Positions 22,612 through 31,232 of a stretch of DNA of 37,711 nucleotides are shown here, in pieces. The translations under genes and the position numbers were made by a program. The notes beneath the pieces are model-generated. The model saw only the letters and a list, made by a program, of their open reading frames with translations, did not search any database and was not told the origin of the DNA. Each line of letters opens with the position of its first letter. The stretch's first letter is position 1. This stretch comes from Gammaproteobacteria bacterium (GTDB lineage: Bacteria > Pseudomonadota > Gammaproteobacteria > Pseudomonadales > Azotimanducaceae), in the NCBI GenBank assembly GCA_009846005.1, contig VXYL01000075.1, forward strand, positions 26,053-63,763. The letters run 5' to 3'.

Positions 22612-24788
22612 GGGACCACTGTCATTTCGTCGATCAGCCAATCGGCGGCGTCGATCTTCTCCATCACCCACAGCATGTAGCGGGTGTCGACGTGGATCGT
22701 GCGCGTGGTGCGGGGGTTGAAGTCCCAGTCCGAAACAACGCTCTCTAGCGTGCCGTAGAATAGCAGGCCCACCAGTTCACCATGGGCGTTCAAGGTCGGG
22801 GAGCCGGAGTTGCCGCCGGTGGAGTCGAGATCGGTGAGGAAGTTGACCGGTACCGAGCCGATGGACTCGAGGCGGTACGTGCCGTGGTCCTTGGCGCGGG
22901 CGCGTTCGAGCAGCCTGGCCGGCGCGTTGAAGGGCGACATCCCGGAGTCCTTCTCGAGGATGCCTTCGAGGCGCGTGAAGGGTTCGTAGACGAGCCCGTC
23001 CATCGGTGAACCACCCAGCACCGTGCCGTAGGTCACGCGGAGGGTGCCGTTGGCATCGGGATAGGTGGTACGGCCTTGGGACCGCTGCCAATCGATGATC
23101 GCCTGCATGTATTGAGGGAGGAGCACGTTGCTGCGACCACTGCGGGTCTTCGAAGCCTCTTCGCGTTCCATGTCCGAGTCGTAGACGGCGGCGGCGAGAC
23201 GCAGGAACGGGTCGGCGTGCTCCCCTAGCGCCTCCGGCGTCGCGTCCATCAACGCCAGGCGCGTGTCCCGGTCTTCCAGCACGGTGTTGGCGTAGTACCC
23301 GTCGAGCATCGACGAGAGTGCGGCGTCATCCGTGGCCTCGGCAAGCCCGAGTGCTTCGTCGAACGCGGCGACGCGATTCTCGGTGGGCTGCGGGAGGTAG
23401 CCGCCGAGCCCATGCATCCACAGCGCCTTGTCGACGCTCGCGTGGTAGCCGCGATCGAGGCGACTCAACCGCTGCCGGAAGGACCGCAGATCCCGCCGCT
23501 GGTATCCCGGCTCGCGCTCGGCGTCGGGTTTTTGCTGCTCCCGCGCCAAGCGATACAGCCGCCGCGCAACGTCGAACAGTTGCGAACCCCGGGCGCCGTT
23601 GTAGTAGTAGTAGCGGCGACTTACTTCCGCGGACTCTCGGGCCAGTGCGTCGTACTCCCGAATCGCTTGCGCGAGTGGTGCGCTTCCCTCGTCCGCCGCG
23701 ACCCACTCGTAGAGCGCCGCATCGCGTTGTGCCCGGCGCTCGACGAGTCGCTGCCGGCGCGCACCCTCAAGCTGACCCTCGGCGTTCTTCATGCCGTTGT
23801 TGATGCCGGCCAGCTGACCCGTGTAGCGGATGCGCAGGTCGCTTCCCTCGGGCGCCGCAGCCTCGATCACCGCGATCCGATCACGGCTTCTCTTGATAGC
23901 GCGCGGATACTCGCGCTCGAACCGGTTCTCCACCGTGACGTGGCGAGCGTAGCGGGACGTGCCCCCGGGGTAGCCGATGGCCATGACGAAGCCGCCGTCG
24001 TCGAGCCCCGCCGCCGACACGGCGAGGAAGTGCGCAGGCTGGTAGGGCACATTGTCCGTGGAATGGTCGGCCGGTTCGCCTTGCGGCGACACGTAGGCCC
24101 GGTAGAACGCGAAGTCGCCCGTGTGGCGTGGCCAACGCCAGTTGTCGATGTCGCCGCCGTAGCGGCCGATGGCGTCCGCAGGCGCGTAGACGAGGCGCAC
24201 ATCGCGGATCTCGAGGTACTTGACGAGCTTGTAGTGAAGGCCGCCGAAGAAGGCGCTCACGCGGCATCGGTGACCCGTGTCGGTCTCGCATTCCTTCATA
24301 AGCGCCTTGCGTCGGTCCTGCATGACTTGGAACCGGTCCCGGGGCGGCAACGCGGGACCCAGGCCACCCGAGACCTGCTCGGTCACGTCCTCGGCACCGA
24401 CCGCGACGAAGACCCGGGAACCCGGCGACGCCGGCAGTTCCTCGGCCATCGACGCCGCCAGGAATCCGTCTTCGAGGTAGTTGTGCTCGGGCTTCGAGTG
24501 GAACTGCACCGAGCCGCGCGCGCAGTGATGGTTCGTGACGACCAAACCGTCGGGGGACACGAACGAGGCGCTGCAGCCGCCGAGCGAGACCACCGCGGCC
24601 ATGGGAAACGCGGTCAGGTCGCCGAGCGTCGCCGGGTCGAGCTTCAACCCGGCGTCGCGCAGGTCCTTGGCAATCGCCGGAAGCTGCTCCGGCGTGAACA
24701 TGCCCTCCCGGGCGTGGGGTTGACCCGCGACGATGGCGAGGATCGCGGCGACTCCCCCAACGGCGAGGGGGCGGACTGGCCCGGCCAT
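22608..24788 (-). CDS. Exported S46-family dipeptidyl-peptidase (DPP7-like)
   Basis: 726 aa, typical for the S46 family, with a signal peptide (PLAVGGVAAILAIVAGQPHA). The catalytic triad fits: NHHC near H86/H87, GGDIDNWRWPRHTGDF with D213/D215, and STGGNSGSP with S661. S46 enzymes remove dipeptides from peptide N termini in the periplasm. The residue that sets specificity, 18 positions after the serine (673 in Porphyromonas DPP7/DPP11), is Gly679 here. That is the DPP7 state (hydrophobic/broad P1) rather than DPP11 arginine (acidic P1). ATG 24788 abuts the upstream stop (TAG then ATG), so translation with the previous gene is coupled. The stop TAG lies in a type A repeat. Confidence 0.9.
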   Translation of the reverse strand: MAGPVRPLAVGGVAAILAIVAGQPHAREGMFTPEQLPAIAKDLRDAGLKLDPATLGDLTAFPMAAVVSLGGCSASFVSPDGLVVTNHHCARGSVQFHSKPEHNYLEDGFLAASMAEELPASPGSRVFVAVGAEDVTEQVSGGLGPALPPRDRFQVMQDRRKALMKECETDTGHRCRVSAFFGGLHYKLVKYLEIRDVRLVYAPADAIGRYGGDIDNWRWPRHTGDFAFYRAYVSPQGEPADHSTDNVPYQPAHFLAVSAAGLDDGGFVMAIGYPGGTSRYARHVTVENRFEREYPRAIKRSRDRIAVIEAAAPEGSDLRIRYTGQLAGINNGMKNAEGQLEGARRQRLVERRAQRDAALYEWVAADEGSAPLAQAIREYDALARESAEVSRRYYYYNGARGSQLFDVARRLYRLAREQQKPDAEREPGYQRRDLRSFRQRLSRLDRGYHASVDKALWMHGLGGYLPQPTENRVAAFDEALGLAEATDDAALSSMLDGYYANTVLEDRDTRLALMDATPEALGEHADPFLRLAAAVYDSDMEREEASKTRSGRSNVLLPQYMQAIIDWQRSQGRTTYPDANGTLRVTYGTVLGGSPMDGLVYEPFTRLEGILEKDSGMSPFNAPARLLERARAKDHGTYRLESIGSVPVNFLTDLDSTGGNSGSPTLNAHGELVGLLFYGTLESVVSDWDFNPRTTRTIHVDTRYMLWVMEKIDAADWLIDEMTVVP

Positions 24789-25676
24789 CTAGGGGACACT
24801 CACTTTGGCGCGCTCGCTTCGGTACCAGTCGATATGCGACTGGTCGGTCCACGACCGTGCCAGTTCGTCCGCCTCGGCAAGGCACCGCGCTGCGGACGCT
24901 TCCTCGGCCCGTGCGGTATGCGCCGTCGCAGCCGCCAAGCGGATGAACGCCTCGTCCACGGGCTGCTCGCCGTTGGCGGCGATGAGGTCCAGCGCGGCGT
25001 TCGCGAAGCCGATGGCCCGGCCGTGGTCACCCGCGCGGTTGTGCACGAGCGCGAGCAGGTATAGGGCGCGCTCCTCGTTGACCCAGGTGCCGCAGCGCTT
25101 CCAGAACGTGTGGGCGGCCTTGGCGCAATCCAACATCAACCGGCTCTCCTCGGCATCCAGGTTCTCGGACTCCACCAGCTCGCTCGCCAGGTTGTTGTTG
25201 GCGACCGCCATGCCTCGATCCGACGCCCGGGACTCACCGAGACTTCCGGCCAGACGATTGGCCGCACGGATGACCAAGCCGGCATCGGCGCACCGTCCCG
25301 ACCCCGCGAGGGCGCGCGCCAGGGACGACTTGACCGAGAGATAGGCGGCGAGCGGATCGTCCGCAGCCTGGACGGCGTCGACCTCAGCCCCCTGCGCGGC
25401 GATGGGCGCATCGTCCATGTAGCGTGCGACCGCCAGGTGCACACCGACCCCCGGACTTCCGGAACCCGGTCCGGCGCCGTGCACGGCCTCCGCGAAACGC
25501 CTCGCCCGCGCCCAGTCGCCGAGGTGCTCGCCGATCGTATGGTTGGCGAGCATGAGGCACTGCGCCGGCTCGTCGCCCTGCCAGGCGTCGAGATCCGCGC
25601 CTTCCAGTTCGTCCGCTAGGCGTTCGCTCTCGGTGTCGTGGTACCCCCAGCCTTCACGAATCAGATCCTTGATCAA
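24789..25676 (-). CDS. Helical (TPR-like) repeat protein
   Basis: 295 aa from TTG 25676, chosen because GGAGGG lies just upstream and the frame further upstream overlaps holA. The protein is almost entirely helical, with TPR-like pairs such as AQCLMLANHTIGEHLGDWARARRFAEAV, ERALYLLALVHNRAGDHGRAIGFANAAL and FIRLAAATAHTARAEEASAARCLAEADELA. There is no signal peptide or membrane helix. It begins 31 bp after holA and its stop abuts the S46 peptidase ATG, so it is likely within the leuS-lptE-holA transcript. Family and partner unknown. Confidence 0.65.
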   Translation of the reverse strand: MIKDLIREGWGYHDTESERLADELEGADLDAWQGDEPAQCLMLANHTIGEHLGDWARARRFAEAVHGAGPGSGSPGVGVHLAVARYMDDAPIAAQGAEVDAVQAADDPLAAYLSVKSSLARALAGSGRCADAGLVIRAANRLAGSLGESRASDRGMAVANNNLASELVESENLDAEESRLMLDCAKAAHTFWKRCGTWVNEERALYLLALVHNRAGDHGRAIGFANAALDLIAANGEQPVDEAFIRLAAATAHTARAEEASAARCLAEADELARSWTDQSHIDWYRSERAKVSVP

Positions 25677-25707
25677 ACTCCCTCCGATCCCCGTGGAACA
25701 GTGCCGT

Positions 25708-26724
25708 TCAGATCCGAAGCAGGTCGGCTTGCTCTGACAGCCTTGGTTGCGGCACGCCGGCGACGCCGAGCAGGACGCACTCCAGCGACTGCCACGCGTC
25801 ACCGCGCAGCATCCCCTTCGACTGGAGATCGAGCAATGCGCACTCCTTCTGCAGTTCGTCGACGCCCTGCGACCCCAAACGTCTGACCGCGGCGTTGAGG
25901 GTCGGCAGGCGGCTGCGCGCGATCCGTGGATTCCGCCCGGCCGCGAGTTCGGCAGCGCGCTGTAGCTGGCTCGCGAGCGCGGCGATCACCATGAACACGG
26001 CGACGCCCTCCTGGCGCAGTATTCCCACCATCCGCTGGACCCGGGCGCCACGCCCGGCAAAGGCGGCGTCGATCAATTCGAAGGTGTCGAAGTGGGCGGC
26101 GTCGCCGACCCCGTTCTCGACTTCGGAGACGCCAAGACGGCCCTCGCCATGCAGCAGCTTGAGCTTGGCGATTTCCTGGACGGCCGCCAGCAGGTTGCCC
26201 TCGACGCGTTCGGCAAGGGCGTCCAAGGCGTCGCGATCGAGTTCGAGCCCTGCGCGACGGCAGCGCCCGTCGAGCCAACGCGGAAGGTCGCGGCCATTGA
26301 TGGGCCACACGGGAATCACCGCCCCGGCCCTCTCGATCGCCTTGTACCAAGCGTTGGTGCGCTGCCGCCAATCCAGCCCGGCGGCGCGGCACAGCACGAG
26401 TGTGTCGGCCAGCGGCGCTTCGAGGTAGCGGCGGATCGCATCGGACCCGGCGCGGTCGAGGCCGCGCGGTGGAACGCGCACGTCGAGCAGCCGCTTGGTC
26501 GCGAACAGCGAGAGATTGCCCGCCCCTGAGAACAGTTCGTCCCAGGGCGCCCTGGGCATCGCTTCAAAGATCGTGCGTTCGTCGTAGCCGAGGTCCGTCG
26601 CAGCGGCCACGATTTGGTCGCAGGCTTCGTCCACGAGAAGCTGCTCGTCGCCGCTAATGAGGTAGATGTGCCTCAAGTCGCCGCCTTCGAGATGCCGTTG
26701 AAGTTGGTCAGCGCGGATCTGCAT
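25708..26724 (-). CDS. holA: DNA polymerase III delta subunit
   Basis: 338 aa from ATG 26724. HolA pattern: MQIRADQLQRHLEGGDLRHIYLISGDEQLLVDEACDQI at the N terminus (AAA-like domain without a working Walker A), FATKRLLDVRVP, PLADTLVLCRAAGLDWRQRTNAWYKAIERAGAVIPVWPING, and ALAERVEGNLLAAVQEIAKLKLLHG, then the C-terminal collar domain. Delta opens the beta sliding clamp in the clamp-loader complex. Start codon overlaps the end of lptE by 17 nt, as usual in leuS-lptE-holA. Confidence 0.93.
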   Translation of the reverse strand: MQIRADQLQRHLEGGDLRHIYLISGDEQLLVDEACDQIVAAATDLGYDERTIFEAMPRAPWDELFSGAGNLSLFATKRLLDVRVPPRGLDRAGSDAIRRYLEAPLADTLVLCRAAGLDWRQRTNAWYKAIERAGAVIPVWPINGRDLPRWLDGRCRRAGLELDRDALDALAERVEGNLLAAVQEIAKLKLLHGEGRLGVSEVENGVGDAAHFDTFELIDAAFAGRGARVQRMVGILRQEGVAVFMVIAALASQLQRAAELAAGRNPRIARSRLPTLNAAVRRLGSQGVDELQKECALLDLQSKGMLRGDAWQSLECVLLGVAGVPQPRLSEQADLLRI

Positions 26725-27217
26725 CCGTCGGTTCCGGTCGTCTCGACAAGGCATCCAGCGTGCGCACCATGCGGTCCACCAGGTCCTCCCGGGCCTCGGC
26801 GGCGAGCAGCCTGCGTTCTTCGCTGCTGCCGATGAGATTGTCGCGGTCGAGCCGGGCCACGCGTTCGCTGCGCAGCACCCTCGCGGCGGCGAGCTCAGCG
26901 CCGCTGCCGTCGTCTACGGCGAACGTCACCTGCAACGCCATTTCGTATTCGGCGGTGCGAGCGCCACGGGTCACCGACACGCTGCGCCAGTCGTCGCGCT
27001 GGTCCGACAAGCGAACCACGACCGCGGCATCGGCATCGACCAGCCGCACGCCTGCGGATTCGAGGGCGCTCGCAAGGTCGATGTCCAGATCAACGCCGTG
27101 CTCGGCATCGATGCGGGCGGTGTCGAACGTCGTCGTGAAGTTCCAGGTTCGTAGTTGGAACCCGCACCCGGCCAAGGCCAGGATGGCGAGCCATGCCCCA
27201 GCGCTGGCACGGGTCAT
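26708..27217 (-). CDS. lptE: LPS-assembly lipoprotein LptE
   Basis: 169 aa from ATG 27217, overlapping the leuS stop as ATGA. A lipoprotein signal ends LALAGC with GFQLR after it, the typical LptE start of the mature protein. The remaining part fits the LptE fold: TFDTARIDAEHGVDL, ALESAGVRLVDADAAVVVRL, RTAEYEMALQVTFAVDDG, and a C-terminal helix LVDRMVRTLDAL. LptE plugs the LptD barrel in the outer membrane, so this organism is expected to make LPS. Position between leuS and holA supports the call. Confidence 0.92.
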   Translation of the reverse strand: MTRASAGAWLAILALAGCGFQLRTWNFTTTFDTARIDAEHGVDLDIDLASALESAGVRLVDADAAVVVRLSDQRDDWRSVSVTRGARTAEYEMALQVTFAVDDGSGAELAAARVLRSERVARLDRDNLIGSSEERRLLAAEAREDLVDRMVRTLDALSRRPEPTDADPR

Positions 27218-29643
27218 CCGACCACCAGGTTCACGAGCTTGCCGGGCACGACGATGGTCTTTCTCAACACGCCCTCGCCCAAGTACCGGGCGACGTTCGC
27301 ATTCGCCTTGGCGGCGGCAACCACGGTGTCTTCGTCCGCGTCCGCGGCGACGGCTACCTGGCCGCGTACCTTGCCGTTGACCTGCACGGCGAGTTCCAAG
27401 GTCGACGCCAGGGTCTTCGCCTCGTCGTAGTCCGGCCAGCGCGCCGAGTCGAACAGACTGTCGTTGTGCCCGAGCCGCGAATAGAGTTCCTCGGCGATGT
27501 GCGGCGCGAAGGGTGCCAGCATGACCACCAGCGGCACGAGTTCCTCGCGCCTCGGTGTGCGACCGCCGGCGCGCACCCGATTCAGGTACTCCATCATCGC
27601 CGCGATGGCGGTGTTGAATTGAAGTGCAGGCACCTGCTCGCTCACCTGCTTGATGGTGCGATGCAGCGCGCGCTCGACGCCCGGGTCCGGCTGACCATCC
27701 GCTGCGTCGACGACGCTCTGCCAGAGGCGGTTCAGGAACCCTCGCGGCCCCTGGATGCCCAGACTCTGGTAGTCGGCGACCTGGTCGTAGGGGCCGAGGA
27801 ACAGCAGGTAGAGGCGCATTGTGTCCGCGCCGAATTCGTTGATGATCTCATCCGGCACAATGACGTTGCCGCGGCTCTTGGACATCTTGCGGCCGTCGCG
27901 GATGAGCAGCCCGTGGGCGCGGAACTTGGCGAACGGCTCGTCGAACTCCAACTCGCCGAGGTCGGCCAGCGCCATGGTGAGGAACCGGGCATACATGAGG
28001 TGCAGCACCGCATGTTCGTTGCCGCCGATGTAGGAGTCCACGGGCAGCCATCGCCGCGTCATCTCGGCATCGAAGGGCACGGCATCGCAATCCGCGCTGG
28101 GATAGCGGAGGAAATACCAGCCGCTGCACAGGAAGTTGTCGGTGACATCGGTGTCGCGGTGCGCCGGTGCGCCGCAGCTTGGACAGGGCGTCTCGTACCA
28201 ATCGGTCGCGCGTGCCAAGGGGCTCACGCCCGAGTCGTCGGGCTGGAAGTCGATGAGATGCGGAAGCTCGACCGGCAGCTCGGATTCGGGCACGGGTACC
28301 GGCCCGCAGGCGTCGCAGTGGATGATTGGGATGGGAGGTCCCCAGTAGCGTTGCCGGGAGACGCACCAGTCGCGTAGGTGGTAGTTGACCTGCGCCTCGG
28401 CCACGCCGCGTCCGGCGAGCCATTCGACGATCGCGTTCTTGCCGTTGGCGACCGACAGGCCGTCGAAGTCGCCGGAGTTGACCATCGTCCCGTCGCCGAC
28501 AAACGCCTCCTCAAGCGGCGTGTCCGCGTCCTCGCCCGGCGCGGCGATGACACGCACGATGGGCAGGTCGAAGGCTTCGGCGAATTCGAAATCCCGGGTG
28601 TCGTGGCCCGGCACGGCCATGATCGCGCCGGTGCCGTAGCCCATCAGCACGTAGTCCGCGATCCACACGGGGATTTCCGCGCCGTTCACCGGGTTGATGC
28701 AATACGCGCCGGTGAACACGCCGGTCTTGTCCTTGTCGATCTTCTGCCGCTCGACGAGGTCCTGCTTGGCGACCTTGTTGCGGTAGGCCTCGACGGCTTG
28801 GCGCTCGGCGGGGGTCGTGACCACTGGCACCAGCGGGTGTTCCGGGGCTAGGACCATGTAGGTGGCGCCGAACAACGTGTCCGGTCGCGTCGTGAAAATG
28901 CGGATCGTCTCGTCGTGGCCGGCGACGCGGAAATCCACTTCCGCCCCTTCGCTGCGACCGATCCAGTTGGCTTGGGCCTTCTTGGTCTTGTCCGACCAGT
29001 CGATCACGTCGAGGTTGTCGAGCAGGCGCTCGGCGTAGGCCGTGATCTTGAAGAACCACTGCGGCAGTTGGCGTTGCTCCACCGTCGCTTCGCAACGCTC
29101 GCAGAGGCCGTCCAGGACTTGCTCGTTGGCGAGTACGGTCTTGCACGACGGGCACCAGTTGACCGGCGCCTCCCGGCGCTCGGCCAAGCCCCCTGAGAGG
29201 AGCTTCAGGAACACCCACTGCGTCCACTTGTAGTAGCCGGGATCGGTGGAGTTGACGGTGTGCGTCCAGTCGTACATGCCGCCGAAGCGCTTCAGCACCC
29301 CGGTGAAGTTGGCGACGTTCTCGGGGATGAGGTCGTTGGGGTTCTTGCCCACCTTGAGGGCGTAGTTCTCCGAGTGGATGCCGAACGCGTCGAAACCGAT
29401 GGGCTCGAACACGTCCTTGCCCATGAGCCGCCAGTAGCGACCGTTCACGTCGGCGCCCGTATAGGCGTACAGGTTGCCGATGTGCAGCCCCTCCGCGGAC
29501 GGGTATGGGAACATCATGAGGTTGTAGTAGGGATCCCGGGCGCTCCGCAGATCCTCGTCGTTCCACGCGTTGGTGCCGCGGCGTTCCCATTCCGCCTGCC
29601 ACTTGGCCTCCACGGCCTGCGGGTCGTAGCGTTCGCTGCTCAT
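27214..29643 (-). CDS. leuS: Leucyl-tRNA synthetase
   Basis: 809 aa from ATG 29643. HIGH-type motif HIGN at residues 54-57 and KMSKS at 586-590 (GRKMSKSRGN); the editing domain includes TTRPDTLFGATYMVLAPEHP, and zinc-ribbon-like CPSCKTVLANEQVLDGLCERC is present. C-terminal anticodon-binding domain ends VQVNGKVRG. Charges tRNA-Leu. The N-terminal text (MMFPYPSAEGLHIGNLYAY, PIGFDAFGIHSENYALKVG) is unlike E. coli-type LeuS (FPYPSGxLHMGHVRNY) and closer to the form in Chloroflexota, Deinococcota and Actinobacteriota, as I remember it. First gene of leuS-lptE-holA and the genes behind it. Confidence 0.95.
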   Translation of the reverse strand: MSSERYDPQAVEAKWQAEWERRGTNAWNDEDLRSARDPYYNLMMFPYPSAEGLHIGNLYAYTGADVNGRYWRLMGKDVFEPIGFDAFGIHSENYALKVGKNPNDLIPENVANFTGVLKRFGGMYDWTHTVNSTDPGYYKWTQWVFLKLLSGGLAERREAPVNWCPSCKTVLANEQVLDGLCERCEATVEQRQLPQWFFKITAYAERLLDNLDVIDWSDKTKKAQANWIGRSEGAEVDFRVAGHDETIRIFTTRPDTLFGATYMVLAPEHPLVPVVTTPAERQAVEAYRNKVAKQDLVERQKIDKDKTGVFTGAYCINPVNGAEIPVWIADYVLMGYGTGAIMAVPGHDTRDFEFAEAFDLPIVRVIAAPGEDADTPLEEAFVGDGTMVNSGDFDGLSVANGKNAIVEWLAGRGVAEAQVNYHLRDWCVSRQRYWGPPIPIIHCDACGPVPVPESELPVELPHLIDFQPDDSGVSPLARATDWYETPCPSCGAPAHRDTDVTDNFLCSGWYFLRYPSADCDAVPFDAEMTRRWLPVDSYIGGNEHAVLHLMYARFLTMALADLGELEFDEPFAKFRAHGLLIRDGRKMSKSRGNVIVPDEIINEFGADTMRLYLLFLGPYDQVADYQSLGIQGPRGFLNRLWQSVVDAADGQPDPGVERALHRTIKQVSEQVPALQFNTAIAAMMEYLNRVRAGGRTPRREELVPLVVMLAPFAPHIAEELYSRLGHNDSLFDSARWPDYDEAKTLASTLELAVQVNGKVRGQVAVAADADEDTVVAAAKANANVARYLGEGVLRKTIVVPGKLVNLVVG

Positions 29644-29693
29644 GCCTAACGGGTGTTCGTGCGGGGTGCGCCACCTTAATCGAAATGGGAGTG

Positions 29694-29716
29694 GGACACA
29701 CGCGATTCCGTCCCAC
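29694..29716 (+). repeat. GGACACACGCG motif and GTGGGAC hairpin near transposase 3' flank
   Basis: The motif occupies 29694-29704 and lies inside a 7-bp hairpin (GTGGGAC 29691-29697, GTCCCAC 29710-29716). Inverted copies lie at 31162-31172 and, one base shorter, at 31223-31232, so the motif flanks the transposase gene on both sides. The 254-bp gap 29644-29897 also holds the leuS upstream region; no gene is supported in it. Confidence 0.45.
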
Positions 29717-29897
29717 ACGATTTATGGGAAATCTCCCCAAAACGCATTCGCCATGATGCCTGGCCAGAACAGTCGTTGACGCGTTGTCCGTACAAGAACG
29801 TGCAGCCAACGATAGGAGAGGGGCTGCTTACGAGTCGGACCAGAGGGACCGGGCGAGGAATCAACCGACAAAGGGACGCCATCCGCATCCCGTGTCA

Positions 29898-31046
29898 TCA
29901 GGCAGGCAGAGGGGTCTCCCGAAACTGCATGTTTCGGTCGGCAATCCACTGCCGCAGCACGGACTCGCTGCCGTAAGCACGTTGCCGCTTCCGCAGAGCC
30001 TTTGTTCGTCCCAGCCAACGCCTGACCCTGTCCGACGTATTGGTGGTCGGCGTGTTCTCCACCTGCGCCATGGCACGGACGAGCTCTAGGTATTGCGCCA
30101 ACGTGACGTGGGGACGCGGTCGCCTGGGCGGCTCGCGACGATCCTCAACGTCGGGTTTGGGCTCCGGGACCGTCTCTGCGGGTTCCGGATCGGCCGTTTC
30201 CGCGCCAGCGTCGCATCGACGTTCCGGGTCCGGCTCCTCCCCAGCGCCGTCCGGCTGACTCCTGGACGTGGCTTCCTGCGGCCCGAGCGCCTCCATTGAC
30301 CCGCCGATGGGCGATCCGACTACTGCTACGACACCTGGCGATGCAGATGCCAGCGGGTGGTCGAGACCGGACAGCACGGGTCGTAGGTAATCCTCCAACG
30401 CGCGGGTGCTGTTCTCCAGCAGTCGGTCGCAGATCGACGTCTCCCGGATCTCCTCGATGTGTTCGGCCAATTCCGCCCTGACGGGGTTGAGGTCGACGTA
30501 TGCCATGGCGGCGATCAACGCCTCCTCGGTCAAGAGCGCGCCCGAGTAGAAGCGCTGCTCGAAGAAATGGCCGGTGCAGTCATCCTCGAGGTTCGCGCGC
30601 CGCGCGATGGGCTGCTTCAAGTGCTTCATGAAATTCGACATCGATCCCAGCGTGCAACGGGCGCGCGCCAAGCGTTTCGGGTTGTCCAACATGAGCTCGC
30701 GACGCTCGGGTTTGAGTGCTTCCACGACCGCGCCCTGCTCGGTGGGCGGAAACGCCTCAAACCACCGCCACGCCACTTCCTCGTCGCTCCACCAGCGGTG
30801 CGCGAGCGGATCGTGGCGAAGCACCAGGTGGAAGTGGTTGCTGAGCACGGTGTATGCGTAGACGTCGACGGCGAAACAGGGCGACAACTGCTTCAATCGG
30901 TCGACAAGCCAAGTCCGGCGGTGGGAGCAGTTGCGACCGGTGTACTCGTCGACGCCGCAGAGGAAGGCACGTCGGACGCACCGAGACGCGAGGTGGTAGT
31001 CGCATTCGTTCTCGGGGTCCACCAACAGATGTCGTGGGGTTGCCAT
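29898..31046 (-). CDS. REP-associated-type (Y1) HUH transposase
   Basis: 382 aa from ATG 31046 with GAGGAA 9 nt upstream. Y1_Tnp pattern: DYHLASRCVRRAFLCG, then VYAYTVLSNHFHLVLRHDP carrying the HUH pair H71 and H73, and AYVDLNPVRAELAEHIEEI. Members nick single-stranded DNA and are thought to move or spread REP palindromes. The C-terminal 150 residues are a disordered acidic/Pro-rich linker and a basic helical tail (RVRRWLGRTKALRKRQRAYG). The gene interrupts the usual leuS/lnt neighbourhood and is flanked by inverted GGACACACGC motifs. Frame intact, so probably functional or recently so. Confidence 0.82.
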   Translation of the reverse strand: MATPRHLLVDPENECDYHLASRCVRRAFLCGVDEYTGRNCSHRRTWLVDRLKQLSPCFAVDVYAYTVLSNHFHLVLRHDPLAHRWWSDEEVAWRWFEAFPPTEQGAVVEALKPERRELMLDNPKRLARARCTLGSMSNFMKHLKQPIARRANLEDDCTGHFFEQRFYSGALLTEEALIAAMAYVDLNPVRAELAEHIEEIRETSICDRLLENSTRALEDYLRPVLSGLDHPLASASPGVVAVVGSPIGGSMEALGPQEATSRSQPDGAGEEPDPERRCDAGAETADPEPAETVPEPKPDVEDRREPPRRPRPHVTLAQYLELVRAMAQVENTPTTNTSDRVRRWLGRTKALRKRQRAYGSESVLRQWIADRNMQFRETPLPA

Positions 31047-31161
31047 GCGCCAATGTTCCTCGAATGGACCCGTTGGCGGTATTGGCGAATTGCCGCAATT
31101 ACCGTAGGAAAACAACCCCGGGCACTGGCGGGATTCGGCGAGACCCGCTGTGGGCCAAATC

Positions 31162-31232
31162 CGCGTGTGTCCGAAACCCTACACTGAGCGATTTCGCCCA
31201 AGCTTGCTGTAGGACCGAATTAGCGTGTGTCC
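31162..31232 (-). repeat. Two GGACACACGC direct repeats at the lnt 3' end
   Basis: On the minus strand TCGGACACACGC occurs at about 31164-31174 and again around 31223-31234, each followed by a loosely similar 30-bp stretch (AATTCGGTCCTACAGC against GATTTGGCCCACAGC). The proximal copy encodes the last residues of Lnt (GHTLIRSYS); the distal one lies just after its stop. A third, inverted, copy is at 29694. It may mark the right end of the transposase element. Confidence 0.45.

Noticed and set aside
23412-25064. 550-codon plus-strand frame
   Set aside because: Runs antisense to the S46 peptidase and the repeat-protein gene; low-complexity Arg/Val-rich translation.
27193-28377. 394-codon plus-strand frame
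   Set aside because: Antisense to leuS.
28511-29809. 432-codon minus-strand frame overlapping leuS in another frame
   Set aside because: Arg-rich out-of-frame reading of leuS.
29722-30018. 98-codon minus-strand frame after the transposase gene
   Set aside because: Overlaps the transposase 3' end in another frame with no ribosome site or domain.
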